From NCBI GenBank assembly GCA_013397795.1, contig VZTJ01006079.1:248001-312000 (forward strand): DNA of 64,000 nucleotides, written 5' to 3'. Both the position numbers and the translations under genes were made by a program. This DNA is from Orthonyx spaldingii. Its lineage: Eukaryota > Chordata > Aves > Passeriformes > Orthonychidae. Shown here piece after piece: positions 40,076-52,403 of this stretch (its first letter is position 1; each line of letters starts with the position of its first letter). The notes beneath the pieces were generated by a model that saw only the letters and a program-made list of their open reading frames with translations, did not search any database and was not told the DNA's origin.

Positions 40076-40647
40076 TGTCCTAGTTTTGGCTGAGACAAAG
40101 TTAATTTTCTTCCTAGTAGCTGGCACAGTGCTGTTGTTTGGATTCTGTGTGAGAATAATGTTGATAACACACTGATATTTTGGTTGTTGCTAAGTAGTGC
40201 TTACCCTAAGCTAAAGGCTTTGCAGGTGCACAAGAAGCTGAGAGGGAGCATAGCCAGGATAGCTGACCCAAACTAGCCAAAGGGATATTTCGTACCATGG
40301 AATATCATGCTCAGTTTATAAACTGGGGGCAGTTGGCTGGGAGCTGCTGATTGCTGCTGGTCTGGCCTTCAGTCTGTAGGTGGTTAACAATTGTATTTTG
40401 CATCGCTTGTCTTTCCTGGGTTTTATTTCTCTGTATCTGTTGACTGCCTTTTCATCCCTATGTTATTATTATTGTTGTCACCATTATTATTATTAAATTT
40501 TATGTTAATTTCATTTAATCTTATCTCAACCCATAGGTTTGGGGGTTTTTTTCCTGTTTCTCCTTCCCATCTCACTGTGTGGTTAGGAGCAGTAAGTGAG
40601 CATCTGTGTGGTTCTTAGTTGCTGGCTGTGGTATTTTAAGCTGGCAG
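40076..40647 (+). mobile_element. solo LTR, avian ERVL-type, with clear 5' end
   Basis: The LTR begins at TGTCCTAGTTTTGGCTGAGA (40076). It runs through AATGTTGATAACACACTGAT and AGCTGACCCAAACTAGCCAA to AGGGATATTTCGTACCATGG. A TATA-box-like TTTATAAA is at 40315-40322. Downstream are an ATTATT microsatellite (about 40462-40497), an ATCTCAACCCA block (about 40523-40533) and the end region TTCTTAGTTGCTGGCTG. The U3 half matches the family of the other two LTRs, but the middle between the TATA box and the ATCTCAACCCA block is different, so it is a different subfamily. No retroviral genes flank it. The 3' edge is decayed and approximate. Confidence 0.87.
40315..40322 (+). promoter_or_regulatory. LTR TATA box
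   Basis: TTTATAAA lies about 240 bases into the LTR, at the position where the family has its promoter (after ATCATGCTCAG). Whether it is active cannot be judged from sequence. Confidence 0.55.
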
Positions 40648-43600
40648 GGAAACAAAACCCAATAGTTTCTTCCTAACCAAGCAGTGCCTTATTTTGGATA
40701 CTAAATACTGTGTCACTCTCTGACTGGTTACATGGGTGCTATGTAGCATTTGTAGTGCCCTGTTCTTAGACCCTTTGATTCCAGCATAATCAAGTGAAAA
40801 TCCACTGCCTTTTTAAAACATGCACGTATATATCAACCTCTAATTTTCCAGCCTTTCTGTCATGGAATCTATATTTCACCTAATTTAATGTGCCTTTATC
40901 CAGGCAGAAACAAAATAAGCGGCTTTAGAAGAAGGACATCTCATACTATAGTACATCCTAACTCCTAGTGACAGCTCAGGGTCAGCATTCAGCACTAGGT
41001 TATGGAGAAATGCTGATTAATAAGCCTTGCAAGACTGCTTTAGGTACCTTAGTACAATGACAAATGCCCAGGTTCTAGAACAAATGGTTTAAGACTTTTA
41101 TATTAACTCCAAACTACATTTTCTAAAGCTGAATAAAATTTCCAAATAAGTAAAAGCCTATTGTAGTCTTTAGCACTTCAGACTTCCATACAGCATGAAA
41201 GGGTTTTCAACTCACTAGATTTATTCTGCTAAAGAGACTAGAAAGTTTTTTTTTAGTTGCACACTGACACAAAAAAAAAGTGTTTGCACAGGATACTACT
41301 GTTAACACACACAAGTCTACATGGAGTATGTAAAACAAAATATTTTCATAAACTATTTGCAGGGAAATTAATGCAATTGACTAGGCTTTGAAATACAAGT
41401 CTATACAACGTGCATTAATCTGATCAAAAACTAAAAATGTATTAAATATATGAAATTCAATATACTAATTTCTATAAAAAGAGAACTTTGCTTAAGCTTA
41501 CCAGAGATCTTTTAAAAATCTTTACACATGTATTCTAAAGTCAATCCGTAATCCTTTTGTTTCTGCTGGCAAAGGCAAATCCAATGAGATGTGAGCATTA
41601 AAAGGAAATCAGGTGCCTTGTCTCATTATGAAAGTACAACGGCACCATTCTGAAATGTAGTACCCTTAAAAAAGGAAAGGCCTTGTTTAAAGCAGTCACC
41701 TTGAAGAGGATCAGTAGTCCTGGAAACAAAGAGATCATCTCAAGAGACATAAAGAAATCCTCCTTTAAAATACTAGGTGTTTAAATTATGTTTATTTGTC
41801 TGTGGTCTTAGTAAGACCTACCATAAATGTCAGTTTCAGTACCGCACACTTAAAGGTTTCTGCTTACACAGTGGTAATATATAAACACATATTAATTAAT
41901 CAACACACCTAGTGAATTCCAGATTTGACCAACTACACTGCTCCTTTCACGTTTCTCCATTACAAATGCTCTTGGTATTTATTTCAATAGAAAGGAACAG
42001 AATGGACTTACTCCACACAAAGTGTGAGATTACCTGCTATCTTGAAATAGAGGTGTCAAAAAAACCCCATAATTTTTAAAATAGATATTGATATGCAATT
42101 GCAAAATTATGTATGCTTTCATGACAGATGAAATCATTGTCTTAAAACTGAAGGAAATATGTTCAAGTCAAATCAAAATGTTTCATTTCACCTAAATGGC
42201 TAAGAGGGTATTTATTATTTTAAAATAAAAGTGAGGTAAATTTCTCTAGTATCATTTATTTTTAGTACAAAAAATGCAACTATATAAGTTGGAAATTTTC
42301 TAAATAAAACTTTCTAAGAGATCGGAATTGGAAAGAAGGTGAGTATTAAGATGAGACTGTCTGAAGAATATGAAATGCAGTTGCAAAATGTTCTAGCTAA
42401 TCAGAATCTACATTTTTCACTCTTTCCAAAAAAGTTCAATTTTGTACTGCAGCATGACAAAACTAAGACAGCAGCCTTTAACTTCTGCCAGTGATAATCT
42501 GGTTCTGTTATGTCCTGCTCACCCATTGCACAGCTGAGTTTTTGAGTTCCACGTCTTCATCTGTGACCTTCTAACCATTCCCACAGAGACAACATCAAGC
42601 TTGGAGGTCTGCACAGTGAGAAATAAATGGGACATATCAAGCTGCTGCTGCTGTCTGCTGAGAGAATCTCAATCTCCTTCTCTTATAATACCCAACCAGG
42701 TTCATGAGTTGGATAAAGGATGTTGTTGAGATCTTTGATTGTCCAAAGAAATCCAGAAGAACAAAGAAACTTCTCAAAAAATTTTTGTATTAATGCATCA
42801 GATGTCAACCACTCTTGACAGGAGATGGGATCTCAGTTTCCTTTCCTCCATTGTAGAACACATGATAATGGCAACTAGTTCCTTGCACATTCCTGAAAGA
42901 ATTGCTGTTTTAGAATGCTCCTTTGACTTTTTGCACTCATTGATTTTTATACTGGGTTTTACCTGGGTGTCTCAATCAAGCCTATGAACCAGAAAAGGTT
43001 TTTCTTTGCACCCCATGACATTTCTAAGCTTTTCTACTCCTTCATATTATGTTTTCTTTGAAGACACAGAAATCTGCTGGGACTAAACAGCAGATGTAAT
43101 AAATTTGTTGCAATTGCAAGGAATTAATGGTTTCCTCTTATTTCTCTCTCACCTGAAAGTAGTCAAAATAGAGTTTTACTCACTGAATGTCTGTTTTTTC
43201 TGTGGTGGACTGAGGATCAGAGCATTTATTTCCTAATAGCACTGAAAATTATGTAACAGTGCTTTCCATGTGATTTTCTCATCTTAGCAGATGCTACCAT
43301 TTGCTTTATGATAGGTCTACAAATCTGTAGAACTGGCCCATTATTTTCCAAATGGTCAGTCCACCCATCTTAACATTTTGACACTTTTGGAGTTTCAAGG
43401 TCAAAAAATATACATAGTTTACAAACTTTCATTCTGAGCCCACATAATCACTACAAAATTCTAGAAAGGCTGAATCTAGCACACTTGGATTAGCTCATAG
43501 GTTAGAAAACTGTCTTTTTTCAGTTTTCATATTCTTCCCAATGTTTAAGAAAACGCTAAAGTAAAAAGAGGAAGTCTGAAACTATTCAAGAGCCCTTTTT

Positions 43601-45556
43601 CAGCATACTGCAAACATACTTTATCCTTACATTCAGTGTTTGTCCATACACTCAATACCATCAATCCAAGAACAGAACTAAGCACGCAGGTATTTTCAGA
43701 AACACCATACAATGACACACTGTAGATTTGAAGGAAGTATTTCAAGAGTTATCCAAACAAGGAAAGGACTTACTCTTTTCTTTTCTAATGAACTGTCTTG
43801 CACAACACTAGTTTTCATATAAATAAAGACATTAGTACTCAGTGCTTCAGGGGGACCTCTGCAGTGGCGTTTGCCAGGAGAATTTGTAGAGAGGCAAGCA
43901 AATCAATAGTTGTGCAAAGTTCTTCAGAAAACATTTAATGTAAGGATTCTCTACAATTGCATTCTCTTCCATACGTTTGTTGTCAGTAGATCAAATTAGC
44001 CTAAAATGGAACAGTTTGTCACCTTACCTAGTGATCTGCTCAGCCAGCTTCATCTGGAAATTGAGTTTGCAAAAAGCAGTTCACAGAGTATGATTCAAGA
44101 GAGAGCTGTTGACCCTTAATTTTTAGACCTGTTCTCAACAGCTTTCTCAAGATGTACTTTTGAAAACATTATCAAGTATTTGCAAATTGCCTGTGCACCC
44201 CTATACTTTAAAAGAACAAAGTTGTTATACTCATCTACAGTAATTTTTTTACACCTTTTTCATGTGGAAAATCAATTCTGTTGACTTGTAGAAGTCGTGT
44301 GGAAAGCAAAATCTATTACACCCAGTGAAGAAAAATTATTGGATTAAATTAATTTTCTTTAAATATCAAACTGATTTTCATCTTGCACATAACATATGCA
44401 CTGCAAAACCAATTATATTGTTAAAAACTGCAAAACCGAATTCATTGTTAAAATTCAAGAATAGTAATCTGTATTCTGTTACTCAAGGTATCTGAAACAT
44501 TTTCCCATGACCCTCTCCTTATGATGGACCATCTATCCAAGTCAGTGTGGTGAATTTGGCTTGATAGACCAACAGTAACTTTCACAATATGCTGCAGATC
44601 TCAATAACCAAAGCCATATAACACTTCTCCTTTTTCAACATCCATATAAAAACTTATCAAGTCAGCAATTATGCTGATGTTTTGCCTTTTCTATTTCAAT
44701 GACAGATATTTTGTTGTAGAATCATAACATAATTGGTGTACTCCAGGAGAAAAGACAAAAGGAAAATATTGGTTTGCATTGCTTGTCAGCTACAAAACCA
44801 ACATGGAGTTAAACATTTTAAGCTTATTAAAATAAATCTGTCATCTAAACCAGCCAAATATATGAAAAACATATAATTTTACTTTCCACAGTGGACTTGA
44901 TCTTAAACTAAATTATTTGGGTTGCATGGTTTTTGGGAATCTGCTACTCAAACTATGTGTGAGTCTTGAGCACCATCTAAGAAGTACCTCACTGACACAT
45001 TATTTTATCGATCATGAAGTCAAACAACTCAGTCCATCTGTGCAGCACATATAGTTTTTACTTCTTCAGGGTTCCTAAGATTCATAAGATAATCTGTATT
45101 TTCTTTGCAAGTGACTTTGAAAAGTTAAAGACTGTCTCATGTTTCAAATGAGTAAGTAAATAGTGAAGGAATGAGAAGAAGCACTTCAGATTTCTATTCT
45201 AAACCCATTTGCGTTCTAAAGGATGAAAAATGGAAAAGTCACAAACGAACACTTCAGAAATATGTGGTGATAGACCAGCCTGAAAATACGTCTTTTTTTG
45301 TAAGTAAGCATCTATATTTGACCCAAAATATAAAGACTTTAAAAGAAAAAGTCCTTAGCTTCAAGAAAAGTGCTAATCTTTCTTATGCTTGTATCTTGTT
45401 TTCAATGCAACTTTCTTGTATAAAAATATAAATGGCTTTTACAATCTTTTCTTCATTTGTTTCAAGTGAAGGAAAACCCAATAAAACAAGCCTTGCTGGC
45501 CAGCTAATGTTACAATATCTTAATTTTCCTTCAACAAAGTAGCTGAAAAGAGCTAC
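40648..45556. other. AT-rich non-coding stretch
   Basis: Nothing gene-like is recognised. It holds a short direct repeat at 44401-44455, listed separately, and a (CTG)4 patch near 42642. Confidence 0.5.
44401..44455. repeat. 27/28-bp imperfect tandem pair
   Basis: CTGCAAAACCAATTATATTG at 44401 is followed directly at 44428 by CTGCAAAACCGAATTCATTG, each continuing in TTAAAA. This is two adjacent copies with a few differences. Confidence 0.8.
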
Positions 45557-46020
45557 TGTCATTATTTCAGCTCAGCCAGCAGCCAAGTCCCAGACAGCTG
45601 CTCACTCCCTCCCCCAGCAGGACCGGGGAGAGAATCGGAAGGGTAAAAGACAGAAAACTCGTGGGTTGAGATAAAGACAGTTTTATAGAGAAAGCAAAAG
45701 CCACACAAACAAGCAAAGTAAAAGAAGGAATTCATTCACTGCTTTCCATGGCCAGGCAGGTGTTCACCCATCTCCAGGAGAGCAGGGCCCCATCACACAT
45801 AAGAGTGACTTGGGAAGACAAATGCCATCACTCCAAATGTCCCCCTGCTTCATCCCCCCACTTTATGTACTGAACATGATGGTCTGAAATATCCCCTTGG
45901 TCAATTTGGGTCACTTCTCCCAGCTATGTCACTTTCCATCCTCCCATGCACCCCTGATCTCCTTGCCATTGTGATAGTGCAAAAAATATGAAAGGCCCTG
46001 GCTCTGTGTAAGTCCTGATC
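45557..46020 (-). mobile_element. solo LTR, avian ERVL-type, inverted and 5'-truncated
   Basis: Read on the minus strand, it contains AAATTGACCAAGGGGATATT, a TATA-like TACATAAAG (45861-45869 on plus), TTGTCTTCCCAAGTCACTCT and ACTGTCTTTATCTCAACCCA. It then has the CTTCCGATTCTCTCCCC block and an end in AATAATGACA at 45557. The order is the same as in the LTR at 29.5-30.1 kb, but this copy is better preserved. The first 100 or so bases of U3 are missing at the 46020 side. No internal viral sequence adjoins it, so it is a solo or truncated LTR. Confidence 0.88.
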
Positions 46021-49004
46021 AGAAAAAAAACCAAGATCATCTTTATATTATCAACTCTGTGTTCAGCAGAAATCCAAAACACAGCTCCATGCCAGCCACT
46101 GTGAAGAAAATTAAGTCTACCCCCACTGAAATCAGTACAATGCCCAATGTTCTATATAAGAGTTTTAAACAAAAATTAAGGCATATTAGAAGAAAAAATA
46201 TATTTGGGAGGTGTCATTACAATCAGACTTCATTGTTTTTAAATCACCATATGATACAGATGTTGGTACTGTTTGGAGATCAAACAAAAGCATTTTTTTA
46301 AGGTGGTGATGATATTCATAAAAAATAATGAGCATTAAATTCGTTATTTAAAATGGAAGACAAAAAGCTACAGTGATCTTTGCTGTCAGCCTTTCCATCA
46401 GGATATTATGTTCCTGTGAATATGTGATTCTCAGGCTGCTTAATGAAAAACATCAGGTGAGTATTTGCTGAAAATTCTAATTAAGTTTATACAACGGCCA
46501 AGGAACAATACAGGAAACTTAGTAACAACACAACAATTACAATTTCTCCTGGAAAGTGTCTACAACAAGCTAAGGAGCAAGCTGTATAAAGCAGATGAAC
46601 AGGAAAATATGAGCTCCATCTAAAAAATAAGTGTGCAGTGTATTGACAGTAATTTGATTCTGGTATTTGTACCTGATAAGCCAAATAGCAACGTGCTGTT
46701 GACTCCCTTTGAGTCCTTAGACAATGGATTGTGGTAAAATTGGTATCTAAACAGATATAATGATCTTTGCTTTAATATGTCCTCTGTTCAAGAGGCCTCT
46801 TTTTTTCTCTTTTGAAGACCTCAGAGGTCATACAAGAAAAATATGCTATTGGGATGTGGGTGCAGGGTGTGCATGGGAAAAAGACAAACAAAACAAAAAA
46901 CAAATCAACAAAAAAACCTACAAAACCCCACAAAAGTACTCCCAGTCCTTTAGGGAGTTTAATAAGCTTTCATACTATTTATAAGCTTAAACCTCGTTTA
47001 TAAAAGAGTTGTAGGAACAATGAAAGAGCTGAAGGACAAAGAGACCCTTAGATTCCTAGATTTGGGCAGCTGGATTCTTATTTAACATCCTTCAAATTTG
47101 CATGTCCAAGTCAAATATATTAGATTTCACAGAACTTCTGGATAAAGACATTTTTTCTTTACCACGTCCTAAAAAGTTTTATTCTTTTTAAAAAATCGAG
47201 CATACAAATAAGCTTCTTCGTGTGACTCCACACCTCAGTATATACAGTAGTACTCCAGATTTATGGACAGAACATTGAGCATGTCACAGGCATTAAGTCT
47301 TCTTTTTATCATATTTACTGCAGCCTATGGCTGCAGCCTGATGGACTCTGTTCAAAACAGAGTTTGCCATGTTTCAGGCTGTAGGAAAGACTCTCAAACA
47401 GCATATAACATCCCCCCCACACACATAATCCTATTCACTGCAGCAAAGTTCAAAATCAGGGTCTTTTATGCAGTCCCCAAATAACATTACTATTGACTAC
47501 ACTAAATTAACACTTGTGACCTGAAAAGAACAATATAGCAGCTAATTGAGTTAACAGGGAGTAGTTTGACATTTCTTTGCTTATTGGCAGAATATGTAAA
47601 AAAAAGGAAATACTATTTTTTCCCCCCCCTGTTAATATGCAATGAATAAGGAAGAAGGAAATTAAGGAAAGATCTCTAAGGAAGTTTTCAATGACACACA
47701 ACAGAGATCAGAGCAGACATTGCTGGAGTACCAGACAGGGTGTGAATTCACATGCCAATGCATGAAAATTCAAAATTCAGTGTTATCATGTTACAAGCTG
47801 AAGATCATTAGCAGATGGTATATCTAATTAACACAGCAGAACAAGAGAGAAGTGTTGAAATGGGGCTTTTTAACACTGTCAAAAAATTTCTAACAGTAAT
47901 TATTCTCCCTTGTTCTGCAGAAGAGACTGAGGTTCAATTCTTAAAGTATAGTGGAAAATATGGAAAATACAAAAATCTGCTTTGCAAAGTATCTAGGACA
48001 TTAACAGATCAGTATTCTAAATTAAAAATGAAAAAAAAAGACATCTCAAAAATGAGGGCCTCAAAAAAGCTTTTTTCTTTCTCCAGTTTAAACAGTTCCA
48101 CATGCAGAAAATTGGAGAGATATTTTTAAGAAGGTACATTCTACACACCATGTACAATGTAAATGTCAAGCCAGTACCTTGAATTTCATCCAGAAACTCA
48201 CAAAGAGGTTTTGAAGGTCACAAAAGTCTAGTATTATGCACTTCAGATTGGGTTTTTGGCTTAAAACTAGGACAGAGCAGTCACTGACTGAAAGGGTCTC
48301 AGTTGCACCACAGGCTGTTTCTGGGAATTGAGGCAACGTGAATACATAGTCAGAGGATACTGTTTTTCCCCCTAACAATTTTTATAAGTACATGACATAA
48401 ATGGAAAAAATTCCAAGTAATGGAATTTATTTCACATTATCATGAGAAAATACAGAGCTTTTCTTTCTGATGCAGAGCCTGCCAAAGTAATCTGTGCCTT
48501 TATCGTCACAAAACAATTTATCTTGTATCTGCTTCACATGAGACTGAGCTACAAAATCACTCAGGCTAAGCAGGAAAGGTTGTGGTAAATGGTCAGAACT
48601 GCCCAGTATTGCTGTAGAGTGGTGAGTTGAAGAAGTTGGTTGACAAATAAAGAGCTGAATCTCTTGCTTACCTTGCATCTTGCTTAAGCAAAGCCTAACA
48701 ACTGAATGATGTCTAGATTGAAGCAGAGGTCTCATGGCCTGATGTTATTTCAGCGAGGCAGAGAAAAACACCACACCCTTGTACCAGCCAATTGCCACAC
48801 TCGTTTCAATAAGATAAAACAACCCTTGTTATAAATTTGGTTCATTAAGGAGACAAGGATGAGCACAAAGACCCTCTGAAGAAGGTCAGGCAGCCTTTGC
48901 TGCAATCTTAGTATGTGAAGGAGGACTGAAGTGTTTATTCTACCTCTTCTGTCAACTATAAATCCTGACTAAAATCCTGACCCTCATTAAGCCCACTTAA
49001 CAGA
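46021..49004. other. AT-rich non-coding stretch, no element recognised
   Basis: No gene or classified repeat is seen. A run of eight C lies at 47622-47629. The last part (about 48840-49004) may belong to the LTR that follows, because its left edge is not defined. Confidence 0.45.
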
Positions 49005-49611
49005 TTAATTTAAGCACCCTTTGGGATGTAAATGAAGGAGAACATGTGTTGTGCAATGCATATATGACGAAAACCACCAAACCCCATCCATAACACATGA
49101 TGGTTCCGTCCCCTTGGGATGGGCCAAAATTATATAGAAGGCAGGCTTCCGTGCAGAAAAGGCTGAAGAAGGAAAACATCTCTGGAGGGGGAAAAATCTC
49201 TGCCTCTTTGCCATTGATTGATAGACTGTCTCTCTCCTCTTCCTCCTCTCCTGAAGGGATGCCCTTAGGTGAGCTTTACACCTCCAACTGCATTGTAGCA
49301 CACCGGAGAATATTCATTTTCATATATATATGTACACCACTATTAGAATATCTCTTACGATACTTTCTGATGTGACACATATTAACACTCTGTATTTCGT
49401 GCATTTATCACTGGCAATCCTGAACGAGCTCTTCTGTTGATTTAATAAACCTCGTTACTGTGAATCTGGATTGTGCACAGCACTTTTTTAGTGCAACCAG
49501 ACCTATAGTGCTGGACTGGTAAACTGCATCTCTGCTTCAAGTTCTTCTTTTGAACTCAACCAGACTTGCAGTGCTAAATTTTACTACAGTCAGAAGTTAA
49601 ACCCAGCCACA
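49005..49611 (+). mobile_element. LTR of a second endogenous-retrovirus type (probable)
   Basis: The arrangement is that of a complete LTR promoter-terminator unit: TATATA at 49131-49136 preceded by GGGATGGGCCAAAAT, then a body with GGCAGGCTTCCGTGCAGAAA and a TCTCTCTCCTCTTCCTCCTC tract. An AATAAA signal follows at 49444-49449, about 310 bases after the TATA box. It ends near AGTTAAACCCAGCCACA (49611), compatible with a CA terminus. It is unlike the three ERVL-type LTRs and may be of the beta-retrovirus-like (ERVK) group, which is inference. The left edge is uncertain and could reach back to about 48840. No viral genes are recognised beside it. Confidence 0.6.
49444..49449 (+). terminator. LTR polyadenylation signal
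   Basis: AATAAA in the context TTTAATAAACCTCG, lying between the TATA box and the presumed 3' end of the LTR. Confidence 0.55.
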
Positions 49612-50185
49612 CTTAGACCACCTGATCTTTGAGTTTGAGCTGGGGGGAAAAGGTGTATTTTCTGCTAAATTCCCATGCCCTTGAGGAAACAAAGGACACT
49701 ACAGTTTGTTCATTGAGTAGAATTATACATCGGCTGCACATAAGCTACTATATTAAAACTTCCATTAGATACTCATTGCAAGATTTAGTACAATAATGAC
49801 CTTCTGCAGCAGCAAGATTGCTCTAAGTGCTTTAAGGGTAGGCCAGTAAAAGATACACTTTATCACCTACCACACTGATCCCTCTGAAATAGCCAGCCCT
49901 CTGTCTTAGAAGAACACCTGGCTTTACCAAAAAGAAGGGCATATGCCCACAAGATGTTGCTGATAGGAGGGTCTCAGTATTGGCAATTGTTTGTTCTCAC
50001 CTGAAGCTTCATCTTGTCACCAACTCAGTTCCACTTATCTAACTCGCTTCTCTCTTTAGATGCATGGCAAGCAGGTGATCTGAGGGTAGGTACCTTTTAA
50101 GGCACTACTGGTTTTTGCACTGTACTTTGTATTTTACAAGGTATAAAAATAAATAATATCCTCATCAGATATATAGATAGTGAGA
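49612..50185. other. non-coding spacer, no element recognised
   Basis: Nothing identifiable is seen between the LTR and the next CR1 copy. Confidence 0.45.
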
Positions 50186-50205
50186 TCAGATGCACTTTCA
50201 GCTGA

Positions 50206-50993
50206 GTGGTGCTGTTGACACACCTGAAGGATGGGATACCATCCAGAGGGACCTGGACAAGCTCAAGAAGTGGGTCCATGGGAACCACATTAGGTTTAAC
50301 AAAACCAAGCGCAAGGAGCTGCACCTGGGCCAAGGCAATCCTTTGTATTAATATGGGCTGGGAGATGAACAGATGGAGAATAGCCCTGGGGAGAAGGACT
50401 TGGGGGTGCTGGCAGTTGAGAGGGGGGACATGACCCAACCATGAGCACTCCCAGCCCAGAAAGCCAAACGTGTCCTGGGCTGCATCCACAGCAGCGTGGG
50501 CAGCAGGGCCAGGGAGGGGATTCTGCCCCTCTGCTCTGCTCTGGTGAGACCCCACCTGGAACACTGCATCCAGCTCTGGGGTCCCAGCACAGGAAGGGCG
50601 TGGATCTGTTGGAATGAGTCCAGAGGAGGCCAGATCCCCAAGCTGATGAGAGATTTGGAATGCCTGTCCTATAAGCCTGGAGAAGAGAAGGTTCCATGCT
50701 GACCTTCTTGTGGCCTCCCAGTACCTGAAAGCAGCCTGCAAGAAAGTTGGAGAGGAAAATTGACAGGGAAATGGAGTGATAGGACAAGGGGGGATCACTT
50801 GAAACTTAAAGAGAATAGTTTTATGTTAGGTCTTAGCAAGAAATTTTTTGCCATGAAGGTGGTGAGGCACTGGAACAAGGTGCCCAGAGGAGCCATGGAT
50901 TCCCCATCCCTGACAGTTTTCAATGCAGAGTTTGATAGGGTTTTGGTCTACTGGAAGATTTCCCCACCCATAGTGGGGGTATTGGGGGTATAG
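50206..50993 (+). pseudogene. CR1 ORF2 C-terminal RT remnant
   Basis: Pieces in three frames show LKDGIPSRGTWTSS-type text from a shifted frame, LPLCSALVRPHLEHCIQLW (about 50520-50580) and FFAMKVVRHWNKVPRGAMD (about 50840-50900). The catalytic region is absent, and frameshifts separate the blocks. Confidence 0.85.
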
Positions 50994-51037
50994 ATGGGGG
51001 TATAGATTGGGGGTATTGGATATTAGAGGTATAGATG
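50974..51037. repeat. minisatellite (GGGGGTAT/TAGAT units) inside CR1
   Basis: About six imperfect units of GGGGGTAT followed by TGG or AGAT lie between the ORF2 end and the CR1 tail. They are absent from the other CR1 copies in the window, so this is a post-insertion expansion. Confidence 0.8.
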
Positions 51038-51075
51038 ATCTTCAATATCTCTTCCAACCCAAACCATGATTCCAT

Positions 51076-52403
51076 TAAAATGGAAATACTCATATCAGGA
51101 TAATACATTTATCAGGTACATGTGTGTGGTGGAAGCAGGTTAGAGAATCTGAAGAAATGAAGTCAGAAACAATTCGCACACCTGGCTATCCCTCCTTATG
51201 AATGCATACAGACATGCCAGATTCTCATAGCACCCCAGACTGGACAATTTCTCCTCTTATTTTTACAACATACCACACCACAGTCATGTAAACACGTACC
51301 CTGTTGTACATTTAATCCAATGTATTAGGGTAAAGAGATTTTTTTTTTTTTTAAGGATTTTGATATTCATTGAGATTTGCTAGCTCTTTTTACTGAGTAT
51401 AGACATAAGGAAAGCAATTAGGAAGTATCACAAGGTAGTAATTGTTGGCAATTCTGTAAAAAAACACACACACAAAAAATAGAAGAAAAAGTAAAAACAT
51501 GGAAATATTGTCCAGTGTGCTGCAGTTGCTCACAGCATGGTCAGCAGGATCCTAAAGATCGGTGACGAAAGGTTTTTTCCATCAACCACAGCTTCTAAAG
51601 TCCACTGAGAGCAAACTGGAAGTTTAGAGGCCACCCACCAAATGTCACTCACATTATCATGGGTAACTGGCTGTAGCCTCAATACCACCAACTTCATCTC
51701 AGAGTACAGAAACAGAACTTTCACCTTATGACATATAGGCATATGATGCTGAAAGATGAATACCTGCATTAGGCATTTTCTTGCCAATGATTTTCATTCT
51801 AATTAAAACAGCCTTTCTTGAATAAACCTCTATAACACATCATATAATTAAGAACAATATTAGTTTTATACTGATAAACTTTTTTAAAGCAGTGAACCTT
51901 AGCCTGGCTAAATGTTCTCTGTTTCTATAAGTGAAATTCTTTAGTGATGCCTGCAGCACAATGAGGCTTTTTAAAAGACCATCATTATTGAAACGACCGT
52001 CCCTATAATTTGCTTTCTCTTTACTAGTAATATAAAAGGGACAACACTCCTCAGTACTCCAGCTGTTTGAGAAGAAACACAACAGACTTTTTTGCTTACA
52101 TTTCTAAAGTCAGTGTGAGAAAGGGAAAAAATCTCTCAAGGTGTAACTGCTTTTTAATCAGAATCAGTGAAATTTTGAAACATAGTATTCATAACATTAG
52201 GTGATAAAAGTACTTTCTACTGAAAGTACTAAAAGCTCAGGATGAGTTTGCAGTCTGTATTCTTGACAAACATAAAAAATAATGTTATGCTGTTAAATGC
52301 TATGAAAAAAGGTTTCTTGTTGAATTTGTTAAATAAGTCAGAAAATGAAAGTAGGAAATGAGGAAAAGGACAGCAACATATTTGTGTGTCCAAAGAACAG
52401 AAA
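51076..52403. other. AT-rich non-coding stretch with T run
   Basis: A 14-base T run lies at 51339-51352 and a short CA/A-rich patch near 51462-51480. No gene is recognised. Confidence 0.5.

Larger units (their letters stand above)
50186..51075 (+). mobile_element. CR1 LINE fragment, 5'-truncated, with 3' end
   Basis: The copy begins just after the RT active-site block (GTTGACACACCTGAAGGATG) and ends at CTTCCAACCCAAACCATGAT. The core 50428-50617 differs from the copy at 12712-12900 at only about eleven positions by eye over roughly 200 bases, so this is a relatively young subfamily. A local minisatellite has grown in its 3' part (50974-51037). Confidence 0.93.

Noticed and set aside
40391..40618. 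Plus-strand frame that looks like a membrane peptide (leucine-rich run)
   Set aside because: It lies wholly inside an LTR; the leucine run comes from the ATTATT/T-rich part.
44715..44750. TAGAATCATAACATAATTGG resembling the start of an inverted CR1 tail
   Set aside because: No CR1 body follows on the right; too short to separate from chance.
47815..48129. 104-codon lysine-rich plus-strand frame
   Set aside because: Composition follows A-rich DNA; no motif or context supports a gene.
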